The notes under the pieces are model-generated. The model searched no databases, was not told where the DNA came from, and worked only from the letters and a program-made list of their open reading frames with translations. A DNA stretch of 48,781 nucleotides from an uncultured Lachnospiraceae bacterium. Its GTDB lineage: Bacteria; Bacillota; Clostridia; Lachnospirales; Lachnospiraceae. This document shows positions 1 through 8,853 of the stretch, one piece after another (position 1 is the stretch's first letter; the number at the start of each line of letters is the position of its first letter). The stretch covers positions 1 to 48,781 of the forward strand of contig CATJIO010000170.1 in assembly GCA_949740725.1 (NCBI GenBank). Reading direction: 5' to 3'. A program made the translations under genes and the position numbers.

Positions 1-1074
1 GCAGTCGCGGAACATTCTCTCGATCTTGTAATCCTTGATAAATCCATATCCGCCGTGGATCTGAACTGCCTTCTGGGCGATCTCGTTACAAACCTCGGAA
101 GCGTAGTATTTCGCCATAGAGGCATTTAAAGTAGCATCCTGCTTGGTGTCCATCAGATAAGCTGCCTTGTAAACCAGCTGCTTTGCCGCCTCCAGCTTAG
201 TAGCCATCTCTGCGATCATAAAACTGATAGCCTGGAAGCTTCCGATGGGACGTCCAAACTGCTTTCTCTCCTTGGCGTACTTCACCGCCTCGTCCAGACA
301 GCCCTGAGCCACGCCGATGGACTGAGCGGATACACCCAGGCGGCCGGTGTTTAAGGTCTGCATGGCGATCTTGAAGCCGTCCCCTTCCTCGCCCAGACGG
401 TCGCACTCTGGCACAATGGCATTGTCCAGGATGATGTCAGAAGTAGCGCATCCTATGACCCCCATCTTGTTCTCCGGCTTTCCGCAGGAAACGCCAGGAG
501 CATGCATATCCACCACGAAGGCAGAGAGGCCACGGTTGCCTTTAGTTACGTCGGTTTTTGCAAATACTACTGCATAGTCAGATAAGGGAGCCATGGTGAT
601 GAAACACTTACGGCCGTTGAGCACATAATGATCTCCCTCTTTCTTTGCTACTGTGGCAACGCTTCCCGCGTCGGAGCCTGCCCCCGGCTCGGTTAACGCG
701 AAGGCAAGCTTCTTCTCACCAGTTACCACCGGACGGAGATATTTCTCCTTCTGCTCATCATTTCCTGCCAGCAACAAAGGACCGCCAGATAAGGAATTGG
801 GGCTGGATACATAGATGCTGGCCACGCCGGACACCCGGGCGATCTCTTCCATCACCAGCACGTAAGAACGGGCATCCGCCCCCTGGCCACCCAGCTCTTT
901 GGGGATCTTGATTCCAAAGAATCCGGCCTTCGCCATCTTAGTCAGGATTTCCTCCGGGAATTCCTCGGACTCCTCCACTTGATCCAGAACCTCTTTTGTC
1001 AGTTCCTTTTCCGCGAAGTCTCGGGCTAATTTTCTGATTAACTCATGCTGCTCTGTGAAAAATGCTTCTGCCAT
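1..1074 (-). CDS. Acyl-CoA dehydrogenase (C-terminus beyond window edge)
   Basis: This flavoprotein of the acyl-CoA dehydrogenase family would reduce an enoyl-CoA (or oxidise an acyl-CoA) with an electron-transferring flavoprotein as partner. The 358 visible codons start with MAEAFFTEQHELIRK and include the family signatures FALTEPGAGSDA, GRKCFITMA and, near the edge, QIHGGYGFIKDY. The catalytic glutamate that normally follows lies outside the window. The start has a strong AAGGAGG site. It is the last visible gene of the hydroxyacyl-CoA dehydratase operon, 109 bp after the ligase. In had and fld Stickland clusters the equivalent gene (acdB/acdA) reduces the 2-enoyl-CoA made by the dehydratase; that role is inferred here. 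ETF genes may follow beyond the edge. Confidence 0.93.
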   Translation of the reverse strand, partial: MAEAFFTEQHELIRKLARDFAEKELTKEVLDQVEESEEFPEEILTKMAKAGFFGIKIPKELGGQGADARSYVLVMEEIARVSGVASIYVSSPNSLSGGPLLLAGNDEQKEKYLRPVVTGEKKLAFALTEPGAGSDAGSVATVAKKEGDHYVLNGRKCFITMAPLSDYAVVFAKTDVTKGNRGLSAFVVDMHAPGVSCGKPENKMGVIGCATSDIILDNAIVPECDRLGEEGDGFKIAMQTLNTGRLGVSAQSIGVAQGCLDEAVKYAKERKQFGRPIGSFQAISFMIAEMATKLEAAKQLVYKAAYLMDTKQDATLNASMAKYYASEVCNEIAQKAVQIHGGYGFIKDYKIERMFRDC

Positions 1075-1183
1075 ATTGCTTGTTTCCTCCTTAATGATTT
1101 ATCTGTACGTTCATCCTCTCCCTAAATCAGGTATGGTGAGGCGCTGACCGCACAGTTGATTTCAGCACATTTCGTGCTTATGG

Positions 1184-2788
1184 TTACTTCTTCATCTGCT
1201 CTACCCGCTCCTGAGCTAATTCCCGCAACCCCTTTAAGTAGATCTTTCCGCTAGCATTCATAGGGAATTCCTCAAAAGGCAGGATGTAAGCTGGTATCTT
1301 GTAGTGGGCAAGCTTCGGCCTCAGGAAGCGGAGCAGCGCCTCCTCATCCACCTGACAGCCTTTTGCCGGGATAATGCAGGCGGCGATCTCCTCCTGAAGC
1401 ACTTCCGCCGGAACGCCTACCACCTTCACCTGGCCTACCCAGGGCAGAGAACGGATAGCCTGCTCAATTTCCTGGGGAGAGATATTTTCTCCGGCCCGGA
1501 TAATCATCTCCTTGATCCTCCCGGTGATGTGTAGCTCCTTCTTCTGGTCAAACTGGCCGATATCCCCAGTTCGCAGCCAGCCATCCTCGGTAAACGCCTT
1601 TTCATTAGCCGCTGGAAGGTTATAATACCCGGACATCACATTGTAGCCCTTCACCTGGATCTCCCCAGGCTGGCCTTCCTCCAGCACTCTGCCGGTATCC
1701 AGATCGCAAATACGAACCTGGACGTGCTCTGCCACTCTTCCAGCGGACACAGCCTTCTCTTCATTTGGTTCGTCCCAGTCTGCAATAGTAACACAGGGAG
1801 AGGTCTCCGTCTGCCCGTAGGAGGGCTGGAGATGCATGCTGGAAAAACGACAACAGATCTCCTGGAATTCCTCCTTTGTCACCGGGGAGCCCGCGATAAT
1901 TCCGGATTTTAACCCATCTGCTCTCCGATCCTGATACTCTGTCCGGCGTATCAGGGCCAGGAACATGCTGGGAACCCCATTCAACACTGTACAGTCATGC
2001 TGGTCGATGGCGTCCCACACCTTGCCGGTCTTAAAGTAAGGGATGAGATGCATACACATTCCGCCCTGGATACAGGAAACAATCCCCGCGGTGATGCCAA
2101 AGCAATGGAAGAGAGGAACGGTAATGCACATCTTATCCTCCGGCGTCCAGCCCATAGCCTCGATCATGGTTGCAGAATTATTCACCACATTGTAATGGCT
2201 CAACATCACGCCTTTGGGCAGGGAGGTGCTTCCGGAGGTAAAGATCATACAGAAGGGATCCTTCGGGGAAACCTGCTCTTTCTTCCCCTCGGTCTCCGCC
2301 AAAGCATCCGCTGACCTCTCCCGACAAGAAAAATCCTCCTCGTGCATCCAGGTCCCGGCTTCCTTCTCATCAATGTGGACGAAATGCCTCACCTTAGGGG
2401 TGTCCTTCCGGATAGTGGCCACGATATCATCATACAGAATGGTCTTGTATCCGGATCCGTAGTACAACACCTCCACATCGGAATAATTGAGAATTCCCTT
2501 GATCTCCTCCTGTTTATAACAGGTATTGATCAGCACTGGCACTGCGCCGATCTTGGTCAGCGCAAGAAAGGTAAATACCCAGTTAGGGCTATTCACACTC
2601 CAGATACCCACATGGGTTCCTTTCCTGATCCCGTACCTCTGTCCCATGTGTCCTGCCAGATAGTCGGATATCCGATCCAGCTCCTGGAAGTTACAGCTCC
2701 ACTCTCCCATCTCCATGGCCGGCCGGTCCCCATTTCGCCTGGCCTGTTCCCGCAGGCACTGGCTTATGGTCTTATTTGTCAGTTCCAT
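1184..2788 (-). CDS. AMP-forming acyl-CoA synthetase (ANL superfamily)
   Basis: This enzyme activates a carboxylic acid to its CoA thioester with ATP through an acyl-adenylate. ANL core motifs are visible in order: the P-loop-like TSGSTSLPKGV, YGQTE, GWLRTGD, and the C-terminal PMNASGKI containing the catalytic lysine. The length of 534 aa is normal. I start it at 2788 (MELTNKTI) because GAGGAG lies just upstream; an open frame extends to 2812 but runs through a palindromic operator. The gene sits between the CoA-transferase and the acyl-CoA dehydrogenase. A ligase could prime the pathway by making the first CoA ester, which the CoA-transferase then recycles, as proposed for ligases in fld-type clusters. 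It also resembles carnitine/crotonobetaine ligases (CaiC), so the substrate is open. Confidence 0.9.
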   Translation of the reverse strand: MELTNKTISQCLREQARRNGDRPAMEMGEWSCNFQELDRISDYLAGHMGQRYGIRKGTHVGIWSVNSPNWVFTFLALTKIGAVPVLINTCYKQEEIKGILNYSDVEVLYYGSGYKTILYDDIVATIRKDTPKVRHFVHIDEKEAGTWMHEEDFSCRERSADALAETEGKKEQVSPKDPFCMIFTSGSTSLPKGVMLSHYNVVNNSATMIEAMGWTPEDKMCITVPLFHCFGITAGIVSCIQGGMCMHLIPYFKTGKVWDAIDQHDCTVLNGVPSMFLALIRRTEYQDRRADGLKSGIIAGSPVTKEEFQEICCRFSSMHLQPSYGQTETSPCVTIADWDEPNEEKAVSAGRVAEHVQVRICDLDTGRVLEEGQPGEIQVKGYNVMSGYYNLPAANEKAFTEDGWLRTGDIGQFDQKKELHITGRIKEMIIRAGENISPQEIEQAIRSLPWVGQVKVVGVPAEVLQEEIAACIIPAKGCQVDEEALLRFLRPKLAHYKIPAYILPFEEFPMNASGKIYLKGLRELAQERVEQMKK

Positions 2789-2800
2789 AATCTCCTCACG

Positions 2801-2814
2801 ACTTGTATACAAGT
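2801..2814. promoter_or_regulatory. Perfect 14-bp palindrome ACTTGTATACAAGT, candidate GntR operator
   Basis: ACTTGTATACAAGT is its own reverse complement and lies 13 bp upstream of the acyl-CoA ligase start, in its leader. It shares the CTTGTATACAAG core with two sites upstream of the activator gene. As I recall, the Bacillus subtilis GntR operator is ATACTTGTATACAAGTAT, nearly the same. The GntR/FadR regulator encoded at 9134-9829 is the obvious candidate ligand. I found no convincing promoter directly around it, so it may act as a roadblock or serve a weak internal promoter. Confidence 0.65.
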
Positions 2815-2943
2815 ATGATCTTGTTGAAGGGCCGCCTGGGGATAACTGGTATCCCGATATGGCTTCAGGCAGCCCCGGTACAATTTATGGATCCGTACAT
2901 CCTTTTGCAGGTAGCAATTTCATATCACCTGCCGTAAGATGTA

Positions 2944-4182
2944 CTATTTTCTCTCATCCTTCCAAACAAACAAAGTTCCTTTATCCAGCATCTCCTGAAT
3001 CTGGGTATCGTCATAGCCTAATTCCTTCAGAATATCCGGACCCTGCTCGCCGATCAATGGGCCTGGCTTATACTCCGGCACTCCCATCTCCTCAAACTTC
3101 ACAGGAAGGCGAACCAGCCTTCTGGTATTGCCGTTGGAGTACTTCATATCGTAGAAGCAGTTATTGGCCTCCGCCTGCTTGTCATTGCGGATTTCAATCC
3201 AGTTCTGGCACAGAGCAAAGGGAATGTCCGCTGCTTCCAGGATAGGACGCCACTCCTCTGCAGTCTTGGTCGTAAACTGTTCCATTACGATATCATAAAC
3301 CTCTGTCCCAAGTCCCTTGGCCTGGCAGGTAAGGATTGGGAAGTAGTTCTCATTCTCAACCAGGTCTTCCCGGCCAATAGCCGCGATAAACTTCTTATAA
3401 TAGGTATTGTAATCCGGCATACAGGTCTGGATGAAACGATTGTCTTTTGTTCTCCATGCCGCGTTGAAGGGATTTGCTCCCTCTCTCACGTCGATGGGGT
3501 ACTGCTGGGCAATGCCCTCGTAATTGGATGCCTGCACCATCATACCCATGTTGTAAACCGCGCTCTCGAAGAGGGAAGTCTCCACCTTCTCACCAATGCC
3601 TTTGGTCTTAGCCTGATATAATGCTGCCAGGATGCCTGCTGCCAGGTTCATGCCTACATTGTGATCGCCCAGTCCGGGAACTCCATTGAAGGGAACAGTG
3701 CCCCGCTGACGAAGGGAATCAAAGTATCCGCCTCTTGCAAAGAAAGCAGTAAAGTCAAAGCCGGGAAGATCTTTATCCGGGCCGTACTCGCCGTATCCGG
3801 TGCAGATGGCGTAAACCAGCTTAGGATATTTCACCTTCAAGGTCTCATAATCCAAGCCAGCTCTCTGCAGAGCCTGCACACGCCAGTTGGTAATCAGCAC
3901 ATCCGCCTGGTCTAACAGCTTAAAGAAAGCTTCTTTTCCTGCAGGATCCTTCATATTCAGGGAAATGCAGCGCTTATTGCCATTCTCCAAATCCCAGGTG
4001 GTGTTCTCATACATGTCCAGAGGACGTCCCTCAGAGGGAGCGGTGTGCCGTAAGGGATCCCCCTTGGCGGACTCGATCTTCACTACATCAGCTCCCAGGT
4101 CAGCCATAAAACGACCTGCGGAAGCTGCTGCGATAAAGGTAGCTAGCTCAACAACCTTAACGCCTTCAAGTGGTTTGCTCAT
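2944..4182 (-). CDS. Family III CoA-transferase (CaiB/HadA/FldA-like)
   Basis: A class III CoA-transferase of 412 aa. It exchanges CoA between acyl-CoA esters and free acids; in Stickland reductive pathways it loads CoA onto the 2-hydroxyacid using the reaction product as donor. Family signatures are the N-terminal PLEGVKVVEL, ADLGADVVKIE, the substrate-binding NLKD-like stretch NMKDPAG, and PGFDFTAFF, where Asp143 matches the catalytic aspartate position of the family. The start has AAGGAG. It lies between the transporter and the ligase in the dehydratase operon. CaiB-type carnitine CoA-transferase is the main alternative name, but the neighbouring radical dehydratase argues for a 2-hydroxyacid substrate. 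Confidence 0.92.
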   Translation of the reverse strand: MSKPLEGVKVVELATFIAAASAGRFMADLGADVVKIESAKGDPLRHTAPSEGRPLDMYENTTWDLENGNKRCISLNMKDPAGKEAFFKLLDQADVLITNWRVQALQRAGLDYETLKVKYPKLVYAICTGYGEYGPDKDLPGFDFTAFFARGGYFDSLRQRGTVPFNGVPGLGDHNVGMNLAAGILAALYQAKTKGIGEKVETSLFESAVYNMGMMVQASNYEGIAQQYPIDVREGANPFNAAWRTKDNRFIQTCMPDYNTYYKKFIAAIGREDLVENENYFPILTCQAKGLGTEVYDIVMEQFTTKTAEEWRPILEAADIPFALCQNWIEIRNDKQAEANNCFYDMKYSNGNTRRLVRLPVKFEEMGVPEYKPGPLIGEQGPDILKELGYDDTQIQEMLDKGTLFVWKDERK

Positions 4183-4222
4183 AGCGATTATTCTCCTTTC
4201 AACTCATGATAACGATTCACAA

Positions 4223-5359
4223 CTATTTTTGGAATGCCTTGTCTGCGCTGCCCTTGGTAACGATCATGTGCACAACGTAAGGAATCATAACAACCGGAAT
4301 AGTCAGGTAGCCCAGGTAAGCATAACCTACGGACACGATCTTATTCAGGCCAAGCTGCGCGATCAGGAATGCCACAACAGTGCAAACAAAGGTAACAATG
4401 ATAACATTCTTTCCTGGCTTCGCCGTGGGATCAAAGCTCTTATCCAGAGCGGTACATACACGGTTAGACATACCAGCGATCATATTCACTGCCGTGGATA
4501 CGGATCCTAATACGATCAGGATGGAAATAATCGGACGAAGGAGGCCCGGAGCCACACCCTTATTTACCAGGATTAACAGCGGAATGCTGGCGGTGGCAAA
4601 TTCCGGATCATCGGTGATTGCCATCAGGCCTAATACTGCCATTAAGCAGATAACCGCGTTTACGCCTAAACCGTAAAGCATGGAGGTCTTGGCATCATCC
4701 GGGCTGGAGAATGGCCTTGAGTGCTGAACTAATAATCCAATGGAAGCCAGCTGGAAGGCCGCGTACACGATACCTGTCCAGAATGCTTTTCCTACCGGCG
4801 CAGGACTTGCTGCGCTGGCGGAGATATTGGCGGAGATGCTTCCCCACTGTGCAGCGATATTGGGAATATAAACGATAAATAATCCAGCTACGATGAGTAC
4901 GGAAAGAGTTGCCGCCACTTTCCGAACCACGTTCGTACCATATACCGCTACGATAAAGATGAAAATACCTACAAAGATTGTACCTACCCAGTGATTAATC
5001 CCAAATGCGCTTTCCATGGTGCTCACGCCGGTGGCAAATGCCGCTGCGGGGGCCACACAGATGGTTACCAGGTATACTAATTCGTAAAGATTGGAAAAGA
5101 TAAAGGAATATTTCCCATAGAAGCTGTCATTAAAGCTCTTATAATCGTAAACCTCATGTTTCTTTGCATACTTCAGGGCATACCACTGATAGAATGCGCC
5201 GATGCACTGGGCCATAACACAAGTGATAAATGCCCAAATGCCGAACTGCACGAAATACTGGCGCAGCTGGTTTCCAGAGGCGAAACCGCCGCCGAACTGA
5301 GTGGTAAACCACACGAATGCCACACCTACTGTTACTGACATCTTATCTTTGCTAATCAT
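4223..5359 (-). CDS. YkvI-family membrane transporter
   Basis: A 378-aa integral membrane protein with about ten hydrophobic segments and an N-terminal FGGGFASGNQ motif typical of the YkvI family (COG3949), which is related to amino acid/cation transporters. No signal peptide is needed. The ribosome binding site AGGAGG lies 9 bases before the ATG. It is embedded in the operon between the dehydratase small subunit and the CoA-transferase, so the simplest inference is import of the acid or amino acid fermented by this pathway. YkvI proteins have no well-defined substrate, so none is claimed. Confidence 0.8.
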   Translation of the reverse strand: MISKDKMSVTVGVAFVWFTTQFGGGFASGNQLRQYFVQFGIWAFITCVMAQCIGAFYQWYALKYAKKHEVYDYKSFNDSFYGKYSFIFSNLYELVYLVTICVAPAAAFATGVSTMESAFGINHWVGTIFVGIFIFIVAVYGTNVVRKVAATLSVLIVAGLFIVYIPNIAAQWGSISANISASAASPAPVGKAFWTGIVYAAFQLASIGLLVQHSRPFSSPDDAKTSMLYGLGVNAVICLMAVLGLMAITDDPEFATASIPLLILVNKGVAPGLLRPIISILIVLGSVSTAVNMIAGMSNRVCTALDKSFDPTAKPGKNVIIVTFVCTVVAFLIAQLGLNKIVSVGYAYLGYLTIPVVMIPYVVHMIVTKGSADKAFQK

Positions 5360-5384
5360 ACTGCTAGCCTCCTATTCTGTCTGT

Positions 5385-5398
5385 GGAAAACGTTTCCT
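5385..5398. promoter_or_regulatory. Possible cre (CcpA) site
   Basis: The sequence GGAAAACGTTTCCT, in the 65-bp gap between the dehydratase subunit gene and the transporter gene, matches most positions of the catabolite-response consensus TGAAARCGYTTTCW. Its place inside the operon would suit a roadblock type of carbon repression. A single short match is weak evidence. Confidence 0.3.
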
Positions 5399-5424
5399 CT
5401 AAACATTTTCTATTCAAGAATTTT

Positions 5425-6540
5425 CTAAAACATTTCCTTAAATGCCTGAATCATGGTCGCTGCCTGCTGGTAATTTACCATCTGGCGATCCACCTCGATA
5501 TTCAGGTGCTTTAAGCCTGCTGCCTCACAGGCGCGCTTAATGGGCACATAGTCAAACTCCTCCGGATCGCAGAACTTGGTCATCAATACGATCACGCCGT
5601 CTGCCTTGTGTGCCTTTGCCTGCTCAATGAGGTAATCCACCCGCTTCTTATCCCTGTCATAGAGCAGTGTACAGTTGTCCATATCCGCAAACTTCTGAGC
5701 CATAGCGTCCACTGGGTTTGCCATATCCGGCACATCCGTGCGGTACTGTCTGGACTCATGGGCCACATCGTCACATACCACCTTGATTCCATTCTCATCA
5801 AAAATCTGCAGCAGGCTAGGCGCGTCGGCAAGGATTCCGCTTACCATAACCCGGAGTTTTCCTTCTGCCTTGGGGCCTGCCTTTAATGCCTCGTTCAGCT
5901 CCTTCACGATAGCGGTGTGCTCTTCTGGAAGCATAAACCATGCGCTCTTAAACACATCGTTTCTCTCTGCTGCCGTGATCTCAGCATCTGCAGCGATGTC
6001 TGCGAACTCCCGCATTACTGCGTTGTGCTCGTTGTATATCTTAATGGATTCTGCCAGGGCAAGCTCAGAGAACTGGGCGCCTGTGGCGATGGATAAATCG
6101 CTGATCACCCGCTCATATCCTGCCTTGGTAAACTTTTTGCCGTAATCCGGCTTCCGGTTCTGAGGATAAGTCATGGGGACGAAGGGGATATTCTTCACTG
6201 CGTATTTCCAGTTCTGTCCCAGACACTTTAAGGAGTCGCAGAGGGAGGGAATCACGATAGCGGACACGCCGTCGTACTCGCCCTTAATCCCCAGCTCCAG
6301 CGCAGTCTGCATAATGGAGCAGATAAATGCCGGGAAATACTTCTTCGCCTCATTGATCTCCACGTCTGCGCCCCACACGCCCATGGGAACCAGACCCATA
6401 GAATGGATGATCTCATTGGGAGTATAAATTGGAGCTACCGCCACGACCTTTTTCCCCTGTGCCAGATATTTCTCCAGCTGCTTTTTCGGAGATGAAGCTG
6501 CTTCATGAAGCTGAGCCAATAATTCCTTTCCTGTCATCAT
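5425..6540 (-). CDS. 2-hydroxyacyl-CoA dehydratase, small (beta) subunit
   Basis: This 371-aa protein is a HgdB/HadC/FldC/LcdB-like subunit of the oxygen-sensitive iron-sulfur dehydratase that removes water from (R)-2-hydroxyacyl-CoA by a ketyl radical mechanism. Likely cluster ligands are in FICSIMQ, SLCDSLKC and TKFCDPEEF. The ATG at 6540 overlaps the stop of the large subunit gene by 4 bp (ATGA), which fits translational coupling of two partner subunits; AGGAGG lies 6 bases before it. Length matches HadC/FldC (about 375 aa). The substrate among leucine-, aromatic- or other 2-hydroxyacids cannot be told from the sequence. Confidence 0.92.
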   Translation of the reverse strand: MMTGKELLAQLHEAASSPKKQLEKYLAQGKKVVAVAPIYTPNEIIHSMGLVPMGVWGADVEINEAKKYFPAFICSIMQTALELGIKGEYDGVSAIVIPSLCDSLKCLGQNWKYAVKNIPFVPMTYPQNRKPDYGKKFTKAGYERVISDLSIATGAQFSELALAESIKIYNEHNAVMREFADIAADAEITAAERNDVFKSAWFMLPEEHTAIVKELNEALKAGPKAEGKLRVMVSGILADAPSLLQIFDENGIKVVCDDVAHESRQYRTDVPDMANPVDAMAQKFADMDNCTLLYDRDKKRVDYLIEQAKAHKADGVIVLMTKFCDPEEFDYVPIKRACEAAGLKHLNIEVDRQMVNYQQAATMIQAFKEMF

Positions 6541-7775
6541 TCGTTCCCTCCTTTATTTGCTTCCATAATTTCCATCAGGCCCTGAACCCGGGTATCATAC
6601 TGTGCTTCCGAGAAGTTCCTGGGATCTGCCTGGTCGCCGTCAAAGGAAGTTACCGGAATGCCACAGGCCTCGCCGATCTGGCGGCTCATCTCTGGCATAA
6701 ATCCGGACCACAGCTTACAGGAACGGTTGGTGTGCACCAAAAGGCCCTCTACGTGATTGTCCTTGCAGAGCTTAACTCTCTTGTCTCTGGAGTGCTCCAG
6801 ATTCATGCAGTTAGGCACATTGGCGTAAGCACGGCACATTCCGTCAAAGTCATCATAAATAAATCCGAAAGCATCAGCATAGATGGTGGTTACCATGTTA
6901 ATGCCACGGCTCTTTAACCCGGTGGAGGTCACCCGCAGCCACGGCCAGCAGGCAATACCCTCAAACATAATACGATATTTCTCTTCTGCACGGAAAGTGG
7001 ATACGCCCTTCTCGTGGTTCTCTATGTACTCCTTTAACAGGGTCTCCATAGCGTCGCCAGCTTCCGCAGTACCTCTGGCGGTAACCATTACTGCCATATG
7101 GTTTAACAGGTCGAAGCCGTTGAATGGAGAGGGAACATACTTGGCTTGGGAGGTCGCCTCGATCCATGCGCGGCTGGCCCGTCCGGAGTATTCCATTACC
7201 TTCTTAAACTGCTCGTCCGTCCACTTCTTGCCAGTGATCTCCTCCAGCTGATGGATGGCATCCCAGAACTGAGCCTTGATGTACTCGGTCTCTGCATCAG
7301 ACACCTCATAATCCGGATTAAAGGGGATATCGATCATAATCATAGGGATATCCAGTTCCTTGGCAAGATTCTCATACCACTTGATCATACAGTTGCAGAT
7401 ATTATTGCAGCAAAGCATAAAATCGGGCATAGGCATATCCTGCTCCGGCGCTTCTTTTAACTTCGCGTATGCAAGGGAAATTCTGGCGTAAGCACAGATA
7501 TCATTGGAATAGCCCTCGCCCTCGCTTACATTGCACAAACGCTCGCCGCCACCTCTTGCAGCAATACCGGCCGCCTGATTCTCAGGGTAACAGACATGCA
7601 GTCCCAGAGTCGCTGGGATCTCTACCGGGAAGTTACTAGCGCACCATCCGATCTTCTCGCCCCGCTTCTTCGCTTCCATGGCATCGCTATAAGCCTTTGC
7701 AGCAATCTGCCCCAGCTTAAACTTCGCGGAATTGGGGTCCGGTGCCGGCCTGCTTTTCTTTACTTCTTCTGCCAT
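6537..7775 (-). CDS. 2-hydroxyacyl-CoA dehydratase, large (alpha) subunit
   Basis: A 412-aa HgdA/HadB/FldB-like subunit. Cysteine-containing motifs expected for iron-sulfur binding are NDICAYAR (Cys94), CCNNICNC and NRSCKLWSGF near the C-terminus. The frame is open back to 7898, but the ATG at 7775 (MAEEVKKSR) is preceded by AGGAGG, gives the usual family length, and begins conserved sequence, so I use it. It forms a heterodimer with the overlapping downstream gene and is energised by the ATP-dependent activator encoded just upstream. About 145 bp separate it from the activator gene. Confidence 0.92.
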   Translation of the reverse strand: MAEEVKKSRPAPDPNSAKFKLGQIAAKAYSDAMEAKKRGEKIGWCASNFPVEIPATLGLHVCYPENQAAGIAARGGGERLCNVSEGEGYSNDICAYARISLAYAKLKEAPEQDMPMPDFMLCCNNICNCMIKWYENLAKELDIPMIMIDIPFNPDYEVSDAETEYIKAQFWDAIHQLEEITGKKWTDEQFKKVMEYSGRASRAWIEATSQAKYVPSPFNGFDLLNHMAVMVTARGTAEAGDAMETLLKEYIENHEKGVSTFRAEEKYRIMFEGIACWPWLRVTSTGLKSRGINMVTTIYADAFGFIYDDFDGMCRAYANVPNCMNLEHSRDKRVKLCKDNHVEGLLVHTNRSCKLWSGFMPEMSRQIGEACGIPVTSFDGDQADPRNFSEAQYDTRVQGLMEIMEANKGGNE

Positions 7776-7920
7776 AATGAAAAACCTCCTTATATTTTTC
7801 CGTACAGCCGCCTGTGCGAATGGGCCCGGGCTGCTGCCGTTCCACGCCTTAACAGCGCATAGCTTTTTATATAGATCGCCTCCTGGCCATGCCTTCATAG
7901 GTCAGGGGACGTATCTTTCT

Positions 7921-8691
7921 TTATTTCTTCTGGAAGGCATAGATGGATGCCCCCAGGGCCCCCATCAACTGGGCCATGGGATGATACTGTATCTCCACTC
8001 CCAGCTCCTTTGCCATGGCATTCCGTACCCCTGCATTCCTGGCTACGCCGCCACTCATAAATACTTGCTCCTTGATGCCCACTCTCTTGGCCAGAGAGGC
8101 CACCCTAGTGGCCACAGACTGGCAGATACCTGCCACCAGATCTGGAATCTGGGTTCCTGCCGCCAGCTGAGAAATCACCTCAGACTCCGCGAAAACCGTG
8201 CAGGTACTGGAAATATTGACCGGATTCTCTGCCTTAGCCGCCTCTACCTCCAACTGGGAGATATCCAGCTTCAGGATATTCGCCATTACGTCTAAAAAAC
8301 GGCCTGTCCCTGCAGCGCACTTGTCATTCATCACAAAATTTACCATGCGCCCCTGCCCGTTGAGGGAGAGAACCTTGGCGTCCTGACCGCCGATGTCAAT
8401 AACCGTCCCCGCGCCTGGGCAAACATGATGGACACCCAGGGCATGGCAGGTAAGCTCACTCACCTGAAAATCCGCCCCCTCATAGGTCTGCCGCCCATAG
8501 CCTGTAGCCACGGTACAGGAAATGGCTTCCTTTTGCAGGCCGCTTTCCTCCAAAACATGATCAATGGCCCTGGAAACCCCGTCTGTCCCCACCGTAGCGA
8601 TCACGATGGAAGAAGATACGATTTCCTGGCCATCCTTTAAAATAATTGCTTTTGATGTTGTAGAACCGATATCAATCCCTAACGTAAACAT
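7921..8691 (-). CDS. 2-hydroxyacyl-CoA dehydratase activator ATPase
   Basis: A 256-aa BadF/BcrA-type ATPase (HgdC/HadI/FldI-like). It is a homodimer that bridges one [4Fe-4S] cluster and injects a high-energy electron into the dehydratase with ATP hydrolysis. The N-terminal phosphate loop LGIDIGSTTSKA, the DIGGQDAK motif, and cluster cysteines Cys125 (NDKCAAGTG) and Cys164 (STCTVFAESE) are all present; the cysteine spacing matches characterised activators. It is the first gene of the operon, behind a promoter at 8755-8783 that contains an operator-like palindrome. The ATG at 8691 has an AGAGG site. Confidence 0.94.
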   Translation of the reverse strand: MFTLGIDIGSTTSKAIILKDGQEIVSSSIVIATVGTDGVSRAIDHVLEESGLQKEAISCTVATGYGRQTYEGADFQVSELTCHALGVHHVCPGAGTVIDIGGQDAKVLSLNGQGRMVNFVMNDKCAAGTGRFLDVMANILKLDISQLEVEAAKAENPVNISSTCTVFAESEVISQLAAGTQIPDLVAGICQSVATRVASLAKRVGIKEQVFMSGGVARNAGVRNAMAKELGVEIQYHPMAQLMGALGASIYAFQKK

Positions 8692-8754
8692 ATACTAAAC
8701 CTCTTTAATTTTTGTCTATTTTTTATCAATTCAAAACAAAAGAAAAAGACAGAT

Positions 8755-8783
8755 ATAGTATTCTAGTATACAAGTAAATTCAA
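8755..8783 (-). promoter_or_regulatory. Promoter of the dehydratase operon with an operator in its spacer
   Basis: On the minus strand, TTGAAT (8778-8783) and TACTAT (8755-8760) are separated by exactly 17 bases. The spacer contains CTTGTATACTAG (8763-8774), a one-mismatch version of the palindrome CTTGTATACAAG. A repressor bound there would block RNA polymerase directly. The predicted start of transcription lies about 55 bases before the activator ATG. Confidence 0.6.
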
Positions 8784-8853
8784 AAATTATTATCAGAGCG
8801 AACCCTGAATATGAATATTTACAAATTTATGTACAACAAAAACACTTTGTACC

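Noticed and set aside
2342-2818. Long plus-strand frames opposite the ligase gene (and similar frames throughout the GC-rich part)
   Set aside because: They mirror strongly supported minus-strand genes, lack ribosome binding sites and resemble no family.
2839-2855. Hairpin GGGATA-ACTGG-TATCCC between CoA-transferase and ligase genes
   Set aside because: Only a 6-bp stem with no T-run on the minus strand, so it is not a convincing terminator.
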